Below are positions 35,195 through 44,540 of a stretch of DNA of 64,000 bases, in pieces. The notes below the pieces were generated by a model. That model was not told the origin of the DNA. It searched no databases and worked only from the letters and a program-made list of their open reading frames with translations. The DNA comes from JAXLXE01 sp046328115 (GTDB lineage Bacteria > Chloroflexota > UBA6077 > JACCZL01): the NCBI GenBank assembly GCA_046328115.1, contig JAXLXE010000003.1, positions 744,001 through 808,000 of the forward strand, read 5' to 3'. Numbering within the stretch: the first letter of the stretch is position 1; each line of letters begins with the position of its first letter. The translations under genes were made by a program, and so were the position numbers.

Positions 35195-35223
35195 TTGATC
35201 AGGTCAGTAGAGATTGGTATGAT
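35195..35223 (+). promoter_or_regulatory. sigma-70-type promoter for the rhodanese-sufU operon
   Basis: TTGATC (35195-35200), exactly 17 bases, TATGAT (35218-35223), in a locally AT-rich stretch 45 bases before the rhodanese ATG (35268). It is the clearest consensus promoter in the window. Confidence 0.65.
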
Positions 35224-35267
35224 AAGGGCTCCTCAGACACGATCTGCAGCACGAAAGGGCCCCTTCC

Positions 35268-36122
35268 ATGTCAGCCGATGGTTACGCGCATCCAGAAGTT
35301 CTCGTTGACACCGCCTGGGTGGCGGCTCACCTCAACGATCCCAAGGTCAGGCTGGTGGAGGCGGACGAGGACGTGCTGCTCTACGAGCAGGGGCACATCC
35401 GCGGCTCGGTCAAGCTGGACTGGCTGGTGGACGTGCAGAACCCCGTTCAGCGAGATTTCGTTGACAAGGCCGGCTTTGAGACCATGGCCTCCCGCTGGGG
35501 CATTAGCAACGACACCACTGTGGTCTTCTACGGCGACCGTAACAACTGGTACGCCTGCTACAGCTTCTGGCTCTTCAAGTACTACGGCCACGCCGACGCA
35601 AGGATCATGAATGGTGGCCGCCAGAAGTGGGTGGACGAGCAGCGTGAGCTGGTGCGCGATTTGCCCAGCTACGCGGCGGGCAGCTACGCCGCGAGCGTAC
35701 CGGACGCCTCCGTACGGGCGTTCCGCCAGGATGTGGAAGCCACGATTGGCAAGCCCGGGACAGCCCTGGTGGATGTGCGCTCTCCCCAGGAGTACAGTGG
35801 CGAAGTTCTGCACATGGTGGGATACCCGCAGGAGGGTGCCCAGCGTGGTGGCCACGTGCCAGGCGCGCAGAGCATCCCCTGGGGCACGTCTGTCGCCGCG
35901 GACGGCACCTTTAAGTCGCGCACGGAGCTGGAATCGCTCTACGGTGGCAAGGGGATCACCAGCGACAAGAGCATCATTGCGTACTGCCGAATCGGCGAGC
36001 GCTCCGCCCACACCTGGTTCGTGCTGACGCGGCTGCTCGGCTTCAAGAACGTGCGCAACTACGACGGCTCCTGGACGGAATGGGGCAGCCTGGTGCGGGC
36101 GCCCATTGAGAAGGGCGCGTAG
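35268..36122 (+). CDS. sseA: tandem-domain rhodanese / sulfurtransferase
   Basis: 284 residues with two rhodanese domains. The first (about 10-130) is inactive, with Asp/Arg-Asn at the loop (YGDRNNWYA). The second carries the active-site loop AYCRIGERS with Cys240, the loop of bacterial thiosulfate sulfurtransferases. It moves sulfane sulfur from thiosulfate or mercaptopyruvate to cyanide or a biological thiol. Eight bases before the sufU-like GTG start, so it may feed or protect sulfur for Fe-S assembly. Driven by the promoter at 35195-35223. Confidence 0.92.
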   Translation: MSADGYAHPEVLVDTAWVAAHLNDPKVRLVEADEDVLLYEQGHIRGSVKLDWLVDVQNPVQRDFVDKAGFETMASRWGISNDTTVVFYGDRNNWYACYSFWLFKYYGHADARIMNGGRQKWVDEQRELVRDLPSYAAGSYAASVPDASVRAFRQDVEATIGKPGTALVDVRSPQEYSGEVLHMVGYPQEGAQRGGHVPGAQSIPWGTSVAADGTFKSRTELESLYGGKGITSDKSIIAYCRIGERSAHTWFVLTRLLGFKNVRNYDGSWTEWGSLVRAPIEKGA

Positions 36123-36130
36123 GTCCGCCA

Positions 36131-36538
36131 GTGCTGGACCGTCAGGCGTTCATCGAGAACCTCATCGACTATTTCCAGAACCCGCGCAACCGCGGGAAGC
36201 TCAAGGACGCTGATGTCTCCGTATCCGGGGGTAACCCCGGCTGCGGGGACATCGTGACCATGTACGTCAAGGTGAAGGACGGTGTGGCCACGGAGGTGCG
36301 CTTCGAGGGCGAGGGCTGCACCATTAGCCAGGCCGGCGCCTCGATGGTGGCGGAGAAGTACGAGGGCCACACGCTTACAGACATTGAGTCCTCAGACGTA
36401 GATGACCTGGTGGACGAAATGGGGCGGGATGTGGTGGTGAGCCGCCTACGCTGCGCCACGGTGGGGATCGGAACGCTGAAGGCAGCCGTACACGAGCTGA
36501 AAAAGCAAGCCCTGGCGCGCGAGCGGGAAGAGGCGTAG
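36131..36538 (+). CDS. sufU: SufU/IscU-like iron-sulfur or zinc sulfur-transfer scaffold
   Basis: 135 residues. The three conserved cysteines are Cys38 (GNPGCGD), Cys63 (GEGCTIS) and Cys108 (RLRCATVG), with the scaffold Asp40. The SufU-type spacing insert between the second and third Cys is present and the IscU LPPVK motif is absent, favouring SufU. SufU carries zinc and relays sulfur from SufS. No sufS, sufB or sufD is in the window; here it is coupled to a rhodanese instead. Confidence 0.9.
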   Translation: MLDRQAFIENLIDYFQNPRNRGKLKDADVSVSGGNPGCGDIVTMYVKVKDGVATEVRFEGEGCTISQAGASMVAEKYEGHTLTDIESSDVDDLVDEMGRDVVVSRLRCATVGIGTLKAAVHELKKQALAREREEA

Positions 36539-36631
36539 GGCTTACGAGGCACAGACCTCTCCCGGAGCTTGCGGGCAGCCCGCGTCTTAGTCAGAATCTT
36601 CCGCGATAACGCGAATCGTGGAGGCAATGCG

Positions 36632-38230
36632 GTGGCAACGTGGCTTGTGACGCGGGCGGCCCTGGCGTCTCTCTTGATAACCAGCATCATGCTGGGCGCG
36701 CCCCTCCCGACAAGCGCGCAAGACGCGTGTCCGGAGCCCAACGACGGCCTTCAGGGCGCATGTCACATCAGCGCCGGTTCCACGATTGAGGGTGTCCTGT
36801 CCACGGCAGAGGACATCGACTCGTACGCGTTGGACGTGCTGGACTTCAACGCCACCCTCCAGGTGACGCTGACCAATCCCGCCGCGCCGTACCGGCTTAG
36901 CGTGGCCCGGTGGGACGGCACCGTGGTGGCCACCTCCGGTGGTAGTGGCACCCAGGCTGCATTGAGTGCTCCCATCGGCCCACCGGGCACCTACTACGTG
37001 ATGGTGGACTCCGCCACCGGCCAGGTCAACGCCTCCGCGCCGTATCGCCTCTCCACGCAGATCCGGTACCCGGTGGCACCGGAGCCGCGGCCGTACCTCA
37101 GCGAGGACTTCCGCAGCGGCAGCGACGACGAGGTGGACCAGCGCGATGACGTGGACTTCATCCAGGGACAGGGACGCCGCACGATCGCCCTGAAGAAGGA
37201 GGGCGCGCGCAACTCGCCGCTGGTGCGTAGCTGGTATGTCGGCGGGTCGCTGGCCGCCGCCTTCTCCGTGGCGGTGGACACCCGCGTGGTCGCAGGATCC
37301 TCAGTCGGTCACGTGCTGTACTTCGGCGAGCGGGACGAGAACAACTTCCACTACGTGATGGTGGATGACGAGGAGCACAAGGTGCTCCTGGCCAAAGTAG
37401 TGGACGGCAAGTACACCCCGATCGCGGACTGGGTGGAGAACGGCTCCATCTCCACGGACGGGATCAACCGCACGGTAGTCCTCTCCAACGGGTCTGAGAT
37501 CATCGTGAACGTCAACGGAACGGAGGTAGCGCGCGTGGGCGGACAGCGCGTGCCTGCCGGCCGCTTCAGGATCGGTGCCGCCACCTGGGCGGAGCCGGCC
37601 ACCGTCAACTTCGACAACCTGGTCATCGCGGTCCCGGGCGTGAGAGGAGCCCCGAATGCGCGCGTTGTGACCGACGACTTCTCGGACGTTCGGGGAGGTG
37701 CGCTTACCATCCGCTCCGGCAATCCGGACGCGTACTCTCTGAGCTACCAGGATGGCGAGTACGTCATCAAGACCGCCGCGGGCGCGCCGGACAAAGTGTG
37801 GAACGTGTTCCTGCCGTTTGTCTACGGCGGCTCCAGCATTGAGGTGGACGCCAGGTCCATCGGTGCGCCCCAGCAGATCGTGCTGGCATGCCGTACCACC
37901 AAGCAGGCGGACGGTTCGGACTCCGGCTACCGCGTGGACTTTCTCACCAACAGCGGCCAATTCCTGGTCTCCCGCGTGGACAACGGCGTGTTTGCAACGC
38001 TGGTGGACCGGAGCGGCATCCCCGCGGTTCGCATGGGGCGGGAGAATGCCAACCGCTTTGAATTCTCGTGCGTGGGCTCCACGATCACCGTGAAAGCCAA
38101 TGGCGCGGAAATCGCCCGCGTCCAGGACGACACCTACAAGCAGGGCCAGTCATGGATCGCCGGGGGCCCCGTGCAAGGCGGCCTGGCCTCCGAGACCCGG
38201 TTCGACAACCTGGTGGTGACCCAGCGCTGA
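36632..38230 (+). CDS. secreted protein with PPC domain and two concanavalin-like domains
   Basis: 532 residues. GTG 36632 has a TGGAGG site; a longer frame from 36569 has none. Signal peptide about 1-30 (LASLLITSIMLG...TSAQ). Then come an Asp-rich processing region, a bacterial pre-peptidase C-terminal (PPC) beta-sandwich (about 40-125: TIEGVLSTAEDIDSYAL, PGTYYVMVDS), and two related lectin-like modules (about 150-330 and 345-530). Each module ends in TVNFDNLVI / ETRFDNLVV, as in the 3-keto-disaccharide hydrolase fold. No protease domain. Probably binds a polymer outside the cell. Confidence 0.72.
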   Translation: MATWLVTRAALASLLITSIMLGAPLPTSAQDACPEPNDGLQGACHISAGSTIEGVLSTAEDIDSYALDVLDFNATLQVTLTNPAAPYRLSVARWDGTVVATSGGSGTQAALSAPIGPPGTYYVMVDSATGQVNASAPYRLSTQIRYPVAPEPRPYLSEDFRSGSDDEVDQRDDVDFIQGQGRRTIALKKEGARNSPLVRSWYVGGSLAAAFSVAVDTRVVAGSSVGHVLYFGERDENNFHYVMVDDEEHKVLLAKVVDGKYTPIADWVENGSISTDGINRTVVLSNGSEIIVNVNGTEVARVGGQRVPAGRFRIGAATWAEPATVNFDNLVIAVPGVRGAPNARVVTDDFSDVRGGALTIRSGNPDAYSLSYQDGEYVIKTAAGAPDKVWNVFLPFVYGGSSIEVDARSIGAPQQIVLACRTTKQADGSDSGYRVDFLTNSGQFLVSRVDNGVFATLVDRSGIPAVRMGRENANRFEFSCVGSTITVKANGAEIARVQDDTYKQGQSWIAGGPVQGGLASETRFDNLVVTQR

Positions 38231-39159
38231 CTACCGTCCGTCAGAGCCATGGGTTGGCAGCGGTGGCAGTCGAGACGCGAGTGGCCTCCTGGCCGCGCGC
38301 CTGTCCCAGTAGCGCAGGCGGCCGCGGGTCGGCGGGCAACATCGGCTCGTGGAGCTAGCGCTGCCCTGGCGTCGCGACGGCGCGGGGACGGTCGGAGGAC
38401 CGGTCGACGACCGAGCCGAGACCCGCCGCCCTGGCGCCGCCGGCCGACCGGAACCAGTTAGCGAAGACCCGGCCCCCGGCTCCCGCCCGCTGGACAGCGG
38501 CGCCGGCTGCGTCACCGCCACGCACTGGGAAAGCTCAGAGGTATCCCCAGCCGCGGTGGTCGCCGTCGCGGTCACGTACGCCACGCCGGGCGGAATGGGC
38601 CCCAGCCGCACCGTGAACGGCGTGCTGCCAGCGGCGTTCGTGGAGACCGTGGTGAACCCCAGGAAGTACCGCGCCTCACCATAGCCGGCCGCCGAGCATA
38701 CGCCGCCGCCGAATAGCTCAATCCGCACCCCAGCCAGGTTTGGACTTGACCCAGGCTCACCGGCAACGGTGAGGACACCCGCGTCGAAGCTCGCCTGCGC
38801 CAGCACGGGGTAGTTCTGGCCGTGGTTGGCGCCGTCATCGGCATCGATTGGATCATTGGGGGAAGGCCCATCCGCGCCGAGGTCGATCTGCGGGTCCGAT
38901 CCTTTGCAAGCCGCGGTGTTTCTCTGGATCACGTGCCCAATTCCTGATCTCCCCACGATCCCGCCCGCCGTGTTTCAACGGATCACGTTTCGCGCCGAGA
39001 CGCCGGTTTCGCCGATGACGTTGCCTGATTGCATGCTGAGGCGAGCGCCAGCAGTCTCCGGGCTGATGAGCACGCCGGTGGCGTTTGGTCGCGCGGCCGT
39101 CTGCGTTACATCCTTTCTGAGGAGGATTCCCTGCACGCGGGCGCCGAGCTGCAGGTGAG
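38231..39159 (-). pseudogene. C-terminal remnant of a beta-helix surface protein (CSLREA-type)
   Basis: The minus-strand reading contains GNVIGETGVSARNVIR, a TGA stop at about 38979, then in the same frame NTAGGIVGRSGIGHVIQRNTAA and IDLGADGPSPNDPIDADDG. It continues with NYPVLAQAS...VTATATTAAGDTSELS. This is the well-known C-terminal end of right-handed parallel beta-helix repeat proteins. The N-terminal half is missing: similarity ends near 39159 where IS66-derived sequence begins. Low-complexity read-through follows the natural end. The annotation rests on pattern recognition of this very repetitive family. Confidence 0.75.
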
Positions 39160-39167
39160 GTAACTAC

Positions 39168-39412
39168 TCAGCTGGCGTATGCAGCGGCCAGTGGCGAGGG
39201 GCCGGAGAGCATTCGGATCGCGGCGTAGAGATTCTGGCCTTGTTTGCGCGCGGTCTGCAGCACGCTGGTCAAGATCGCCGAGGTCTGGCTGCCCCACTCC
39301 GACCGATACCCTCTCGGTCACTTTGCGGTGGATCACGCTGTTGCGCAAGTCACGCTCGGATGCATTGTTGGTCGGCTCTACCCCGTCACGCTCCAGGAAG
39401 ACGAACAACTCG
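39168..39412 (-). pseudogene. IS66 family transposase, C-terminal remnant
   Basis: Minus-strand LFVFLERDGVEPTNNASERDLRN and VIHRKVT is the diagnostic IS66 C-terminal motif. After a one-base frameshift it continues WGSQTSAILTSVLQTARKQG and ends at a TGA at 39168-39170. GGTAACTACTCA (about 39159-39170) looks like the IS66 end next to the disrupted beta-helix gene. The N-terminal part is cut off by the ISL3 copy at 39413. Confidence 0.8.
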
Positions 39413-41310
39413 GGTTCTCCCGCACTTCTTGTGGCGCGGAGGCGAGTCCGGCCATAACCGGGCAGCCATCCTCGCGCGTGGAGTCTGTCGGCCAGGATGT
39501 GTGACGCGCTCGTGATGTGCCGTGACGGATTCGTGATCCGGTAGCGGCAGAGGCTGTGCAGGCGACCGCTTCGTGCGCGAGGTGCCGGCCATGCCTGACC
39601 TGGTCCCGATGGTGTTGATTCGGTGTATCCGCCTGGTCGACGAGCAGGTGCTGCTCGACGCCGAAGGCAGCGCGTCCACGGCGAATTGCCCGAGTTGCGG
39701 AACCGTGAGTGCTCGCGTGCACGGCCGCTATCAGCGTCGGCGGTCGATCTGCCCTGGCGCGGCCCGGTCCGTCCAGTTGCTCTTGACCGCGCGCCGCTTC
39801 CGCTGTGAGGCCGTGGCGTGCGCGCGCAAGACGTTCGCCGAACGCTTCGACGGCCTGGTTGCGCAACACGCCCGCCGCACCGTGGGCGCCACCCAGACCC
39901 TGGTCGAGTTGGCCGCGATGCTGGGCGGAAGGCCGGGGCGCGGCTGGCCGCGACGGTCGGCTTGCCGGTCAGCGCGGATACCCTGTTGCGCAGCCTCAAG
40001 CGCGAGCCGCGTGTCTGCCCCACCCCGCGGGTGTTGGGCGTCGACGATTTCGCGTTTCGGCGCGGTCATCACTACGGGACGATTCTGATCGATCTGGAAA
40101 CCCACCACCCGGTCGACCTGTTGGCTGACCGTTTGGCGGACACGCTGGCGAAGTGGTTACGCGAGCATCCCGGGGTCGAGGTCATCGCCAGCGACCGCTC
40201 CGGGGCGTACGCTGAAGGCGCCCCGGCCGGGGCACCCGAGGCGATCCAGGTGGCCGATCGCTTCCACCTGCTCATGAACGCGACCCGGGGCGTTCGACGA
40301 AGTGTTGCGGAGCCACCGTCGCCGCGTGGAGTACACCGCGTCACCGGACCCACCCCGCGCCGTTGAGCCCGCGGTCCCGAGCCCGGCGGCCTACCCATCA
40401 AGTAAGACGGCAAGCAAAGCGGCGCAGCGGCAACTGGAGCGCCAGGCCCGTCGGAGCGCCCGCTGGGAAGAGGTGCACCGCCGCGGCGCCGCGGGCCAGA
40501 GCATCCAGCACATCGCCCGAGCCCTGGGGATGAACCGTCAAACCGTCCGCAACTTGCTGGCCGCGCCGCTTCCGCCAGCGCCAGCGCCACGGCCGCGCCC
40601 GGGCGGGCTGCAATCACCCACGCTGCAACCGTTCGTGAGCTACCTGCAGGACCGCTGGCAAGCCGGCTGCCAGAATGTCCGACAGGTCCAGCAGCTCTGT
40701 CGCGAGATCACCGCCCAGGGGTACCAGGGTAGCTATTCGTTGCTGGAACAGTCACTGTTCCCCTGGCGACCACCTCGCTCCGCACGCTCGGGAGCGAAAC
40801 GCCGATCGGTGAGTGTGCGCTCGTTGTGCCGACGGCCCCGCGAATCGCTGTCGGAGACCGATCGGCAGACGCTCGAACGGGCGCTGGCGGAGGTACGGAG
40901 CTTGCCCGTGGTTACCAGCTCAAGATCAGCTTCGGCACGATCATCGCGCAACGAGACGTGAGCGCATTGGAGTCGTGGGTGCAGGAAGCGCACAGCAGCG
41001 GTCTGACGCCGTTTGTGGCGTTCGCGAACGGGCTGCGGACGGACTGGGCGGCCGTGACCGCCGCGCTCACGCTCCCCTGGTCGGCCGGCCCCGGTCGAAG
41101 GCCATGTGCATCGGCTGAAACTCATCAAGCGGCAGGGCTATGGCCGAGCGAAGCTCGACCTGCTCCGCCGCCGCGTCCTCGCCGGCTAACCTACCGGCCC
41201 ACAACACCCAAAAACAGCGCGGGATGAGTCACCGCCGCTCCACACACCATGCCCCACTCCGAAGGGGCAGAATCGGAACATCCGTCCTTCACAGAAAGTG
41301 CGGGAGAACC
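39413..41310 (+). mobile_element. ISL3-family insertion sequence, copy A
   Basis: Bounded by inverted ends GGTTCTCCCGCACTT... (39413) and ...AAGTGCGGGAGAACC (to 41310), about 24 bp with a few mismatches, total 1898 bp. It is nearly identical to the inverted copy B (45355-47253). No direct repeat flanks copy A itself: ACAACTCG on the left, GAAAAGTG on the right. Confidence 0.85.
39591..41190 (+). pseudogene. ISL3 family transposase, frameshifted (copy A)
   Basis: Starts MPDLVPMVLIRCIRL with a GAGGTG site. Zinc finger CPSCGTVSARVHGRY and CEAVACARKTFAERF, DDE core VLGVDDFAFRRGHHYGTILI and EVIASDRSGAYAEGA, a second HTH (IQHIARALGMNRQTVRNLL), and the family C-terminus HRLKLIKRQGYGRAKLDLL with stop TAA at 41188. 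These lie in different frames, with indels near 39930, 40290, 40890 and 41090. Comparison with copy B restores a continuous frame, so the parent enzyme was intact. Confidence 0.85.
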
Positions 41311-42224
41311 GAAAAGTGACCCAGGTTTCTTCGGGAAATTGACCCACCCCGTGGGTGGTCAGCAGCGGGTCGTGCGTGGGTGTCAGCGGGTGGGTGTCTA
41401 GGGGTGGCTGAGCGGTCGGCACCTCCGGTCAGGCGATCGGTCAGACGATCCTTGAGCCGATAGCTCGGCCCGTTGACCGCGAAGATCTCGCTGTGATGCA
41501 GCAGTCGATCCAGAATCGCCGACGCGATCACGTCATCGCCAAACAGCTTACCCCAGCCGTCGAACCCGATGTTGCTGGTCACCAGCAACGACCCGCGGGT
41601 GTAGCGGGCCGCCACCAGTTGGAAGAACAGGTTTGCCCGTCGACCATCCATCGGCAGGTACCCCAGCTCATCTACGATCAGCAGGTCGAGCCGCCGCAAC
41701 TGCTCCAACAGCTTGCCCAGCGTCTGGGTCGCCTCCGCCGCCACCAGTTGATCCAGCACTTCGGCCGCGCTCACGAACAGCACGCTCCGCCGCGCCGTAC
41801 ACGCCTTCAGGCCCAGCGCGATCGCCAGGTGCGTCTTGCCCACTCCCGGGTCCACCCACCAGCACCCCCCAGGTCATGACAGGCTCGCCTGATCCAGAAA
41901 CGCCAAATTCCCCAACTCCCGCACCCGACTCGCCGAGAGCCCGGGCTGGAAGCTGAAGTCGAACCCCTCCAGCGTCCGCTGCATCGGAAACCGCGCCCGG
42001 CTGATCCGCGCCTGCACCGACCGATCCAGCTTCTCGGACAGCTCCAACTCCACCAGCCGCGCCAGGTACGTCACATAGGTCGTCTCCCCCTCCGCCGCCC
42101 GCTCGGCCTCACGCTCGCAGTGCTCCGCCATGCTGTGCAGCCCCAGGCTCATCAACTGGCCCTTCAGCGTCCCGCTCTCCGCCTCCCGTGGCACCGCCAC
42201 GAACGGCACCCGCCGCGGGCTCAC
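41289..42224 (-). pseudogene. istB: IstB-like ATPase of IS21 element 1, frameshifted
   Basis: N-terminal part from GTG 42224 (LKGQLMSLGLHSMAEHCERE, FDFSFQPGLSASRVREL) and C-terminal part beginning DPGVGKTHLAIALG (Walker A, about 41850), then LLIVDELGYLP (Walker B) and LLVTSNIGFDGWG. The halves are in different frames, joined near 41870, where the DNA before Walker A is altered. GTGA overlap with the istA stop. The last codons run through the IS end into ISL3. Confidence 0.82.
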
Positions 42225-42773
42225 TGCGCCGCCTCCAGCGTCCGCTGGTACCGCCCGAGATCCGTCTCCACCCGCACCCCGGCGTGGCTGCCGAGCCGCC
42301 CATCGGTCCCGCCCCCACCGCCGGCAGGCTGGCCTTCGGCTGCTGGCTGGCCTGCAGGATCCCACGGATGAACGGCCCTGAGTACGTGTTGTAGTGCGTC
42401 GCCTGCTCGAAAGCGTGTGCCATGGCCGCCGCGTCGTAGAGCGCTGCCAGCTCCAGGATCGTGCGCAGGTGCGCGGCCGCGTTCTGCTTGTACTGGGCGG
42501 TCAGCCGATCCAGCGGACCCGGCTTGCTCGGAAACCGTCTGCTTGAGAAAGAAGGATGAACTCCTGGCTGAGCAGCGCCAGCGTCCGCGCACCGCGACGC
42601 TGCAGCGCCGCGTAGTGCTCTCGCTGGGTCAGGACCTGGCCTGGCCGCTCGGCCAGTGGATGCTCAGCGATCGTCTGGCGTCCGTGGTCGAGCACGATCA
42701 GCCGAGTCCCTTGCAGCACCAGCAGCCAGACGTGCTTGCCGGCGTACGGCGACGGTGTCATTGAGCACTGGTA
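41311..42773 (-). mobile_element. IS21-family element 1, truncated and split
   Basis: Contains istB and the 3' part of istA on the minus strand. The IstA 5' part is cut off at about 42773 by IS21 element 2. The downstream end (41311-41345) holds GGGTCA-type terminal repeats, but the outermost about 21 bases are at 47254-47274, on the far side of ISL3 copy B. Confidence 0.75.
42221..42770 (-). pseudogene. istA: IstA transposase of IS21 element 1, C-terminal fragment
   Basis: The Mu-type C-terminal domain DVTPSPYAGKHVWLL-like segment is readable as TPSPYAGKHVWLLVLQGTR and IAEHPLAERPGQVLTQREH. It is followed in other frames by AAAMAHAFEQATHYNTYSG and FIRGILQA. At least two frameshifts. The DDE and HTH domains are absent because the gene is interrupted at the left end of IS21 element 2. 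Confidence 0.75.
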
Positions 42774-42909
42774 TATAGGCCACCCATGTGCACTGGGTGT
42801 AGGCCAGCGATTTGCACCCGATGTAGGCCAGTCATGTGCACGGGGTGTAGGCCACCCGTGAGCACGTGATCTAGGCCACCCATGAGCACCCGGTGTAGGC
42901 CACCCGCGG
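42774..42909 (+). repeat. six iterated 24-bp sites at the left end of IS21 element 2
   Basis: Copies begin at 42774, 42798, 42822, 42846, 42870 and 42894, an exact 24-base period. The conserved core is TGTAGGCCA with CC, followed by a variable TGTGCAC/TGAGCAC block. Two matching sites (ends 45326 and 45351) occur inverted at the right end. These are probably transposase binding sites. Confidence 0.88.
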
Positions 42910-42925
42910 GGTGGCACGGGCTCGT

Positions 42926-42950
42926 CCTCCACGGTTGTGTGCCGTGGAGG
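42926..42950 (+). promoter_or_regulatory. hairpin just upstream of istA
   Basis: CCTCCACGG, TTGTGTG loop, CCGTGGAGG: a perfect 9-bp stem ending 6 bases before the istA GTG (42957). It could block read-through transcription or hide the ribosome site (its 3' arm contains GGAGG). Confidence 0.5.
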
Positions 42951-42956
42951 GTTTCT

Positions 42957-44540
42957 GTGGAGCGACTACACGTGCACGTGCTTCGTGATCTGATCCATCA
43001 CCTGCGCAGCGGCGCCAGCCAGCGGACCATCGCCCGGGACCTCGGCCTCGCGCGCATGACCGTCAGCAAATACGCCACCCTGGCCAACGAGGCCGGCTAC
43101 CTCGATCCGGCCACGCCCCTGCCCGAACCGTCGGAGCTGGTCGCCCGTCTCGGGCCGCCACCCGCGCCTCCGCGTACCAGCTCTCTCGTCGAGCCGTACC
43201 GTGAGCGTATCGCCGCCTGGGTCACGGCCGGCGTCGAGGCCATGACCATCTACGATCGGCTCCGCGACGAGCACGGCTACGCTGGAAGCTACGCCACGGT
43301 GCTGCGCTTCGTCCACCGCCTGCGCCCGCTGCAGCCGCGGGTCGTGGTGCGCGTGCACACCGGCCCCGGGTGAACAGGCCCAGGTTGATTTCGGCAGCGC
43401 CGCACGCTGGTCGACCCCGCGTCAGGCCTGGCCCGCACGGCCTGGGTCTTCGTGATGACCCTGGGCTATAGCCGCCACCAGTACGCGGAGCTGGTCTTCG
43501 ACCAGAAGATCCGGACCGTCGTCGGACGGGCTTCGGCGAAGCCCTAAGGTCACCTGCCACCGCCGCGCGTTCACCTGGTTCGGCGGGGTGCCGCGCACGG
43601 TGGTGCCCGACAACCTCAAAGCGGCCGTGCTGCGAGCCACCCTGCACGATCCCGTGCTGGGCGAAGCCTACCGCCGCTGCGCCCAGCACTACGGCTTTAC
43701 CATCAGCCCCACTCGCCCACGGACACCCGAGCACAAGGGCAAAGTGGAGAGTGGGGTCCACTTCGTGAAGCGGAGCTTTCTGCCAGCGCACGAGTTCACC
43801 GATCTGCGCGAGGCCAACGCCGCGCTCCAACGCTGGGTCCGCGAGCGGGCCGGCACCCGCGATCACGGCACCACCCGCCGTGCGCCGTTGGCCCTTTTCG
43901 AGGCGGAGGAGCGCGCGGCGCTGACACCGCTTCCCCCGACGCCGTTCGACCTGATCGAGATCAGGACGGTGCGCGTGCATCCTGATTGCCACGTCACCCT
44001 TGACGGGAGCTACTACCTGCGCCGTACCGTTACGTCGGACAACGGCTGGAAGCCTGGATCCTGACCAGAGTGGTGCAGTTGTTCGCCGGTACCGAGCTGG
44101 TGGCCACCCACCCACGCGCCCACGGCCGGGGCAGTGGCAGACGCGATCGGCCGACTACCCACCGGAGAAGGCGGCGTATCTGGAGCGCACCCCCCAGTAC
44201 TGCCGTGAGCTGGCCCGCACGATCGGCCCGGCGACCCTGGCGGTGGTGGAGGAGCTACTGGCGGAACGGCCGCTGGATCGGCTGCGCTCGGTGCAGGCGG
44301 TGCTCCGGCTGGTGGAGACGGTGGGCAAGACCCGGCTGGAGGCAGCGTGCGCGCGGGCGCGCCATTACGGTGACATGAGCTACCGCCCGGATCAAGCAGA
44401 TTCTGAACGCGGCGCTGGACCGTGAGGCGCTCCCAGCCAGCGCGGCCGAGGCACCGCGCACCGAGGCTGCGCCCACGGCGCCGTACACCTTCGAGCGATC
44501 CGCCAGCGAGTTCTTCGATTCGGAGGTGCTCGGATGTTGA
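42957..44540 (+). pseudogene. istA: IstA transposase of IS21 element 2, frameshifted
   Basis: N-terminal HTH (SQRTIARDLGLARMTVSKYA), then AQVDFGSAA (first catalytic Asp), VPDNLKAAVLRATLHDPV (second Asp), KGKVESGVHFVKRS (Glu). The C-terminal part is RTPQYCRELARTIGPATLAV and SASEFFDSEVLGC, ending at TGA 44538-44540. Frames change near 43373, 43400-43550 and 44045, so at least three indels. Overlaps istB. Confidence 0.82.

Noticed and set aside
38949..40088. Antisense open frames of several hundred codons across IS66/ISL3
   Set aside because: They are shadows of the transposase genes with no family match beyond the IS66 C-terminal piece.
42774..42909. Looks like a short CRISPR array (24-bp regular repeats)
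   Set aside because: No distinct spacers, matching inverted sites at the other IS end, and position directly at an IS21 boundary; these are transposon terminal sites.
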